DNA of 25,285 bases from Paramarasmius palmivorus. Lineage: Eukaryota; Basidiomycota; Agaricomycetes; Agaricales; Marasmiaceae. How positions within the stretch are numbered: position 1 is the stretch's first letter; every line of letters begins with the position of its first letter. Below are positions 19,434 through 25,285 of this stretch, piece after piece. Under the pieces are notes generated by a model, which was not told where the DNA came from, searched no databases, and saw only the letters and a list, made by a program, of their open reading frames with translations. A program made the translations under genes and the position numbers. The DNA lies in NCBI GenBank assembly GCA_037176845.1, contig JAYKXP010000332.1:1-25285 (forward strand). The letters run 5' to 3'.

Positions 19434-20318
19434 CTAGACTTCACCGGCCCAGTGATCAACCGATGCACGATCAACTGCCAGGAGTAGCGTAGCCTTGCCT
19501 CCCGCCAAAGCACTACCAAGGGCGCGATAAGCCCGACGCCTGTAACACAGTTATCAAAATGCCACTATTCATGGAATTGCACTGAAACACTTACAAATCC
19601 GTGTATCGGGTCACTCCATCTGGTGTGTAAAGCCAGATCTGCCATTCTCCCATATCACGCTCGCTAGTGGTGTATGGAGGAGGAGCCTGTTCTTCGTCGG
19701 ATTGTTCGAGAGCGTTTCGACGAGGTGTTGAAGGAGGAGAGGCGATAAGGTTGGGGGAGCGAGCTAACTCGCGTCGTCCGGAACGATTTGGGTCTTCGAA
19801 GGTAAGATTGAAAGGCGGTAGTTGCAAAAGACTCGGGTGCATCTTCAGCAACTCCACGAGCAGCAGCCGAGGCTTGGCCAACTCAGCATCCCTCTTCGCC
19901 TTGTCTTGCACCAGGTTTCTACACTGGTGATGTCGTGCACAGAGTTCTCGCCAAAGATTTCGAGCTTCGTCCTCCGTGGCAAAGCCTCTGGCCGTAAAAC
20001 GAGAGCCTTCCAGTCGTCCATTGGGCAGTTGTGTCTTGATGAGGCTGGAGCTCTCTTGAACAATCGACCAACCCAAAAAAAGATCAAGACTCACCTCCAA
20101 TCCTCGTAGATTCCCTCACGAATCGCACGATCCTGCTCTGGGTCGAATAACAGGTAAAAGTTTTTCGCCTGTGGACCGTGTTGCAGAGGTCGCCTTGGCG
20201 CCCCACGACGTAACCGACTCAAAGCTGGGCAGGTGTAGTCGTCGAATGGCTGCGGAACAGTGGTGATGCATCCAACGGCATCCAAAAGTGCCTCAAGATT
20301 CCAGGTTTGTGAGGACAT
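19434..20318 (-). CDS. RNase H1 N-terminal (viroplasmin)-like domain protein, 261 aa
   Basis: Model: complement(join(19434..19539, 19595..20050, 20095..20318)), introns of 55 and 44 nt, 261 codons plus stop. Residues about 53-108 match the small RNase H1 N-terminal/caulimovirus viroplasmin fold: NFYLLFDPEQD, GIYEDW, then RFTARGFATEDEARNLW. This is the usual aromatic strand, G(I/V)Y..W and GF.T..EA...W order, split by intron 1. In RNase H1 this domain binds RNA/DNA hybrids; there is no RNase H catalytic domain here, so hybrid or dsRNA binding would be the only inferred role. The rest is a basic helix and a proline/serine-rich stretch. The short last exon contains ALAGGKATLLLAV, resembling the C-terminal ends of related agaric proteins. 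It begins 96 bases after the end of the next upstream minus-strand gene. Confidence 0.7.
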
Positions 20319-20413
20319 TTCGAAAGGTAGGCAGGCGTGGTGGTTGATCAGGTACAAGAAAGGGTAGGCGCGTATCGTTCATTACACATCATTACATACA
20401 ACACGCTTCCTTC

Positions 20414-21075
20414 CTAGCCCTCTTCTTCCCCCGACTCAATCGACTCGTATTCGACACCCCCATCCCTCTCAAATGACTCGTAACAATTATTAATGTATCT
20501 ATCTCAGCGTGCTCAGTAATGCGGGGCTTCGAACACGTCCAACACTCACAAGACGATCTGCTCGGCAAGAGTCTCCAAATTATCCGCATTAATCACATCA
20601 TCTTCTTCCCAAATGACCAGGACTGGCCCATACCAGGGACGGCTCAGTCCATCTGTCATGCCTTCAAGCTCCCTAGAAATGGATTCATTAAGATCAAATC
20701 CATTTCGTCCTGTTTGTTCGAAATAATAGAGCGTGAAACGTTCCGCGGCGACAGTTGTCAACACTCGGGTGCTTTGCATAGTAGCCGTTCCTCCTTCCTG
20801 GTCTTCAGCATTCATAAAAGGACGCAAATCGTTAGCCTGAATTTTGCGCCTTTCAAGATAGACAATTTCCGGCTCGTCGGCAGTCGGGAAAAAGAGAACC
20901 GCCTAAACCTCGGTGAGATTTCACGTATGGCAATCCGGCTGCTACTCACCTTACTAGAACGTTGCTCTAGGAGTTTTCGGATACCGTCCAAGTGCAACTG
21001 TCGTCTCTCCAGAGCAGCCTTGCTGATGGAGCTGAGTGTCTTGCGAGCGGCCGGTCTGGTACGTAGATTATCCAT
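20414..21075 (-). CDS. Uncharacterised protein, 187 aa, three exons
   Basis: Model: complement(join(20414..20498, 20550..20902, 20950..21075)), introns of 51 and 47 nt, 187 codons plus stop. The N-terminus is a basic helix (ARKTLSSISKAALERRQ). A compact middle domain holds VLFFPTADEPEIVYLERR and FTLYYFEQTGRNGFDLNES. A PWYGPVLVIWEEDD turn is followed by an acidic C-terminus (EYESIESGEEEG). I do not recognise a named domain. The choice of acceptor for the last exon was decided by coding quality: it is the one that keeps phase and gives the acidic tail; other acceptors give low-quality frames. It is divergently transcribed from the plus-strand gene at 21277, sharing a 201-base intergenic region. 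Confidence 0.6.
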
Positions 21076-21276
21076 GGCTGAATCTGTCTCTCGTTTTGTC
21101 TGATTTAACTAATTCTGATTGTCCAGATGTTCGACTTCTCGATAGGGACCCCAAAACTTGGCTTCCAAAGACATCCCTTTATGGAACTCCGCTCGCGTTT
21201 CGCCATCCGGTCACCACACTATCGGATTTCCCTCATGCTCACTTAACCGACCTCCACACTTTCCCTTCACACCCTC
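21076..21276. promoter_or_regulatory. Putative shared divergent promoter region
   Basis: Only 201 bases separate the start codons of the minus-strand 187-residue gene and the plus-strand gene at 21277. Any promoter for both must lie here or overlap the genes. Pyrimidine-rich plus-strand sequence (CT-rich, about 21230-21275) precedes the plus-strand ATG, as is usual in fungal promoters. No TATA-like element stands out. Confidence 0.35.
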
Positions 21277-21863
21277 ATGTCCCTTAACACACAGTCCCAA
21301 GACGCAACCACTCTCGCTCGCCAAAGGAGCGACGAAGCAGTCGCAGTTTGCGACGCTTATTATGCGTTTCTCTGTAACCCACGACAAGATGGACAGCCTC
21401 CGAAAAGGCCAACAGCAGAACAACGTGACGAGGCTTGGGAACGATGGATGGAAGAAGGAGGATTTGGAGGATGGGGAAATCCTGGACCACTTCATACTCT
21501 CTGGGACTACCAACAGAACGCAGGGTTACGCCTGATCAGGGACTCCCAAGAGAGACGAGCGGCTCAGTTGATAGGCCAGTGCCTACGCCGAGAACACCCT
21601 GATAGCATGTTTGAATATGCCTCAGGCGAAGGTAGTTGGGGACCTAAAGACGTCGACCAATGTTGCCGGAAGGATGGTTGCCAATGGTCAGTGTTCCACT
21701 TCTGTTTGCGACTGCAGGACAATTGACACTTTAACAGCGTCCAGCTACGTCCCAAGATTTGATTCAATCGTGCGCACACCCAGCTCGAATTGAGCTCGAA
21801 TCTCTTCGCAAGGTAGGATGTCACTATCGAGGTCTCGCGCCACAGAAGGATACTGAAGTCTGA
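21277..21863 (+). CDS. Uncharacterised protein, about 179 aa, 3' splice uncertain
   Basis: Preferred model: join(21277..21690, 21738..21863), 179 codons plus stop, with a 47-nt intron. The unspliced frame stops at 21726 (149 aa), and a GTCAGT donor at 21687 would give 144 aa. I prefer the first because exon 2 then encodes a well-behaved helix (SCAHPARIELESLRKVG). The first exon has an AVAVCDAYYAFL helix, a tryptophan-rich WERWMEEGGFGGWGNP stretch, a LRLIRDSQERRAAQLIGQCL helix and a DQCCRKDGCQW cysteine cluster. That cluster might bind a metal, but the pattern matches no finger I know. Role unknown. Confidence 0.5.
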
Positions 21864-21933
21864 GACAGGCTACAATTTGGAAGTTATCGTCGACAAGCCG
21901 CTATCTGTACTCGAGTTTTGTAATTTCGCTGGT

Positions 21934-22173
21934 TCATTGGTAGTTTGCGTCAATAAAAAAACCCCTTGTTAATTCAAATATTGTGTACTTCTCATTGAGT
22001 CCAGTCAATCGTCCCAAGGGTATGATGTCGCCCGAGGATCCTGAGTGGTGTTCGCACCAAGTTCCGTATAGATCAGTAATTTGTACACTGCCGATCACAC
22101 CTTCAGTAATTTTGTGATACCGATATGAAGTGGACGTACCACTTGTGAGGACTATCCACAACCACAAACTCAA
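21934..22173 (-). CDS. Short minus-strand ORF, uncharacterised
   Basis: Seventy-nine codons starting with a hydrophobic stretch (SLWLWIVLTSG) that could act as a signal peptide if the start is right. It continues with mixed polar sequence containing ITDLYGTWCEHH and ending GFFIDANYQ. A possible GTACGT donor falls after the hydrophobic part. No family recognised. It could be a small secreted protein or a chance frame in the otherwise empty 21864-22322 interval. Confidence 0.2.
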   Translation of the reverse strand: MSLWLWIVLTSGTSTSYRYHKITEGVIGSVQITDLYGTWCEHHSGSSGDIIPLGRLTGLNEKYTIFELTRGFFIDANYQ

Positions 22174-22322
22174 TATTTTTGCAAGATAATTATATCATTG
22201 GAATCAGAAGGCAATGTACAACAACATATCATGAGTTGGTGTTATTTGAAAAGGTGAGGACATTCGGTGATAGTCTGGGGTGAACCATAAGTTTTACAAC
22301 ATTACACATCTTGAACTGATAG

Positions 22323-23164
22323 ATGCCTCGTCCCCCCAAGTATCGCACAGCGGCTCAAAAGCGCGAAGCTGATCGACTCAAATCATACCGATACTATCAT
22401 AGGTATTAATATCTCTCTCAACATTCTGGGTCTAGGTTCTAATTGGTTGATTTATGGTTTAGGGAACACGACAGAGTTCTTCGCCGGAAAAAGGAACTCA
22501 GAGCAGAGCATCAGTCAGCATTCCCCGTTCACCCCTCAGCCACAAGTCTACCGCCTAACGGATTATTGTAATTACACAGATCAACATTGAAACGAAGACT
22601 CCAGAAATCTCGCGCTTTACATGAACAGGAGAAAGCGGCAGTGGAGCTCAAGCGTGCCGCAGAGAGAGGACTTCCAGCGTAGGGCACATTTCACCTCCTG
22701 CAATGGCATTCAACTTCTAATCTCTTCCCAGCGACCCAAATAGTGCAATCGTCAATGCAGAGGCTCTGCTGGCTGCTGAGATTAAGCCGTTTACATCTTT
22801 AGCGAAATACTTCGACTCAATTCTGCAGAAGCTGTTGCGATGGGACCGTGACGACCCACTACTCCGTCCCTTGCTATCACCTCTGGCGCCACCTTTCCGC
22901 TTTTTTCAAGCTCTTCACGAGGACGTGGAATACAATGCCGAGTGTATCTTGCAACAAGGGACGTCGTCTCAATACGCCCGAGCTGAAGCGATTTTATCTC
23001 GACTGGTCAAGATTGTAGATGCATTGGAATGTCTGGAACGGGACACGTTCGACGGTACTCTACAGCACAAGTATGATACAGAGGAATTAAAATGCCAGAA
23101 CACGCTCTGGCGTGCGGCGGTGGATGGTATTAGAGGTGCCGAGGCATGGAATTATCAGGGATAG
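22323..23164 (+). CDS. Basic, coiled-coil-like uncharacterised protein, 220 aa, four exons
   Basis: Model: join(22323..22402, 22463..22513, 22580..22678, 22732..23164), introns of 60, 66 and 53 nt, 220 codons plus stop. The first ~75 residues are very basic and helical (KYRTAAQKREADRLKSYRYY, then RRKKEL and LKRRLQKSRALHEQEK), like the basic N-terminal segments of many agaric orphan genes and superficially like a bZIP basic region, but without a regular leucine heptad. The C-terminal ~140 residues are helical (PFTSLAKYFDSILQKLL; APPFRFFQALHEDVEYNAECIL; LVKIVDALECLERD). Exon 2 is only 51 nt. DNA or RNA binding is plausible from charge alone; I cannot name the family. Confidence 0.6.
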
Positions 23165-23407
23165 ATTCAGTGACCATGAATTCAATATCCATATGCCATG
23201 TTTGTACTCGAGATCATTCAAAGTTCACATTTCGCTGAAGAATCGAGTATGTCTATTCCTTTCTGGAACGAAGCCTTAGTACCCTTAATGTACAAAGCCT
23301 AATGGGACTGTGTAGACGTGAAAGCTGCCTCTAGAAACATCAAGAAAAGAATGAAAGAATGCCACATTAGACAAATTCGCATATCATCAATCACGACGTA
23401 CCAGGGT
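23165..23407. other. Intergenic region between convergent genes
   Basis: Contains the 3' flank of the plus-strand 220-residue gene and of the minus-strand mini-gene. Nothing else seen. Confidence 0.4.
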
Positions 23408-23599
23408 TTACCAAGAACCGTTGACGGACCATGCGTGCGTGATGACAACGTTGGCATGCGGTCGGGCTAGCTCATCTCGGACAAGAGCCCAAGCTCGAAT
23501 CGTAGCTTCGTCTCTATGAGGACCAATTATTCACCAGAATCGGGAAGGCAGGAATTATACTCACAGGTGTTGGCGTTTCTTGAAGGATTGCTCAGACAT
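23408..23599 (-). CDS. Spliced mini-ORF, 46 aa
   Basis: Two exons, complement(join(23408..23513, 23565..23599)), with a consensus GTGAGT donor, a 51-nt intron ending ATAG, and a TAA stop. The product begins MSEQSFKKRQHL and continues DEATIRAWALVRDELARPHA then VVITHAWSVNGSW, which reads as real protein. It may be a micropeptide gene, or the last exons of a gene whose 5' part is lost. It lies 155 bases downstream of the TET/JBP stop codon on the same strand, so it could also sit in that transcript's 3' flank. Confidence 0.35.
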
Positions 23600-23753
23600 T
23601 TCAATCCAGATGGAAGAGGTGGCGATATGGTGATGGACTCGACAAGCCTTTGATATAGATTGACAAAAGCGGCTGAGTATTGAGTCCGACTATCAAACCT
23701 TTGTATCAACCCTATCATTGACAAACTATTGAATGCGAATAAGGTACACAGGG

Positions 23754-25285
23754 CTAAGAATTAAGGGCCGTCTCCGCTCGGGACCGAAGCTCATCCAGGG
23801 TTGAGAAAAGGGCCAAACCAGACGCCCAACGCTCAACGCCTGCGGCGACAGATTGAGCACGGGATAAGGTGGCTTGATATAGCTTCTCGGTGACAAAACC
23901 ATGCTCCACCCAACGAAAAAGTCCACCGGCACTGTACATAGTGAATGAGTAGCGTGTTTCACCTGCAGCAATGGCGGTATTGGAATGACAGATAATTGCT
24001 GAGGGAATCAGAATCGTGGTTCCCGGTGGAAACTCGATCAGCAGCTTCTGATCCCAGAGAACTAGATGACCACCCTGGGTCCAGTCGTAGTTGCCCAGTG
24101 CGGTTATGGCGCACCATCCAAACGCCAAGTTTTTGAGGTCCCGATGGGGGTAACACACGGTTTCGGGTCCGAAGTTGACGGTAAAGGCGGCAAAGATGGA
24201 GTTGGAGAAAGGTAGGTGGAGGTCCGTATATCTTTGGAGCAGCGCAGTGATGACTTGAGCGTAGTACAAGAATAGACGTGGGGCCCACGAGAGAAACAGA
24301 ACTGTGGCTGGATAAGTGTGACATAGAGATGTGGCAGCTGGGCACATACTTGACATCCATCCTGCTATTCTGACGAAGCATTGACTCTGTCGAATTTCAT
24401 CGAGGATTGCTTGGTTGCAGGTGTCTTGCCTAAGCACTAGAGGTCGCTATATAAATTTTTAGTTACAATAATGAGGAATGACTAGCAAGGACGGACCGTT
24501 TGTCCATTGCCAAATGAGATACCATGATAGAGGTAGTTGAAGTCGCCTCGACGTGGTTTCTCTGCGTTAGGGACGCCGTTAGCAACGTCCTGAATCTGAG
24601 CGGCCGATAGCTTCGCCGGTTTGAATCGACATCGTGGTCTGAGTCGCTCTATGGTGGCGTTGCATTGTCGTACGTTATCAGCCCAAGACGCGTCGTTTTG
24701 CGGAGCTGGGACGATAATGGCCATGACTGATTGAGTTTCCGAATGAAGGATGGGGCAGGTAGCGCTGAGAAGCGTTGTGAATAGGGATTTGGAAAAATCT
24801 ATTGGATACGCACTTTGGGTTGTGACGATGAACACGGAATTGGTATTCCTCCACCATCTCCTGATAGGTGTAGGTCTTCTTGGCCGGTAGCGTGCCGTTG
24901 CCGCCAAGATATCCAGATTGACTGGGCTTCAGTTGACCTGGTTGAATGGGGTCGTCGAGAGGACGAGATTGTGCCAAATGCTCCAGGCGTATGTTGTGCT
25001 CGACAGCCAATCCTGCTCCCTCGGGAAGAAGGAGCTTGTCCTTTTGTGCTCGCCTTTTCGCCTTGCGGTGTGCCTTGCTCTTCTGCTTATCTCGTTTGGC
25101 GTTCCGGGGCCGAGAAGATCGCGATATCCGGGAAGGTTGCGGAGGACAAGGGCTAGTCTCAACAATAGACTCTGCATCGGGTAGTTCAAGGGTAGAAGAC
25201 TGTGGAGTGGAAGGCGGCGTGGTGAGAGGAGAGTCCATATATCCAAAGGGATCGTCGTGAGCCTGCAGTGCTTCTATAAGTGTGC
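23754..25285 (-). CDS. TET/JBP-type 2-oxoglutarate/Fe(II) dioxygenase, 5' end probably outside window
   Basis: Model: complement(join(23754..24307, 24350..24446, 24497..24764, 24814..>25285)); three introns of 42-50 nt; 447 residues counted from the ATG at 25238. TET/JBP enzymes oxidise 5-methylcytosine or thymine in DNA. Visible: a basic N-terminal region (RNAKRDKQKSKAHRKAKRRA), a YLYHGISFGNGQT motif, then the double-stranded beta-helix core. Iron ligands H318-x-D320 lie in VCYPHRD, followed by GWCAITALG and GGHLVLWD (342-349). FPPGTTILIPSA precedes distal H371 in HSN, and R382 should bind 2-oxoglutarate. The core ends AGGLFRWVEHGF. All catalytic residues are present, so activity is plausible. 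The frame stays open upstream of 25238 to the window edge with protein-like sequence (ALQAHDDPFGY), so the true start is likely outside. DNA substrate is inferred from family. Confidence 0.88.

Noticed and set aside
19164..19487. 107-codon plus-strand frame with KKKRE stretch
   Set aside because: It overlaps the last exon of the viroplasmin-like gene and the upstream spliced exons on the other strand, and has no motif or splice support.
1..25285. CRISPR arrays, bacterial operons, rRNA, reverse transcriptase or integrase domains
   Set aside because: No regularly spaced repeats, no RT or integrase motifs and no rRNA-like conserved sequence were seen; gene structure is eukaryotic throughout.

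Overview
The window looks like a nuclear contig from a mushroom-forming basidiomycete (Agaricomycetes). Genes are split by many short introns of about 44-60 nt with GT..AG ends. The recognisable families are ones expanded in that class: MYND-finger proteins, BTB/POZ-like proteins, F-box/LRR-like relics, a KDZ transposase tail and a fungal TET/JBP-type 2-oxoglutarate dioxygenase. All family calls come from reading motifs by eye; no database search was run. Exon models were built by hand from splice signals, and each model's summed coding length is a multiple of three.

Left part (1-9.4 kb): no intact gene could be built. Bases 1-1.3 kb are A/T-rich non-coding sequence with a recurring oligo-A/GCGC motif. 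From about 2 to 8.6 kb the plus strand is pyrimidine-rich and carries only broken reading frames, two of which (about 4036-4400 and 5795-6340) resemble the leucine-rich part of agaric F-box proteins. The first runs into a striking 97-base C-rich tract (4408-4505).

Middle (9.4-13.5 kb): the plus strand becomes G+T-rich and holds two intact plus-strand genes. One is a 583-residue MYND zinc-finger protein with a 24-nt microexon inside the finger. The other is a 236-residue BTB/POZ-like protein. Two tiny ORFs lie upstream, one with a RanBP2-like cysteine pattern.

Right part (14-25.3 kb): a dense block. On the minus strand, reading from high to low coordinates, are a TET/JBP-type dioxygenase (complete catalytic domain, N-terminus probably running off the window), a possible 46-residue spliced mini-gene, a 187-residue unknown protein, a 261-residue protein with an RNase H1 N-terminal/viroplasmin-like domain, a 1045-residue unknown nuclear-type protein in eight exons, and the isolated C-terminal 276 residues of a KDZ transposase. 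Two plus-strand unknown genes (21277-21863 and 22323-23164) sit between them. Fungal TET/JBP genes are known to be genomically associated with KDZ transposons. Here the TET/JBP gene is intact, the transposase is reduced to a tail, and five or six unrelated or unknown genes fill the gap. The most interesting reading is an eroded or captured KDZ-associated block whose passenger genes outlived the transposase core; this is inference.
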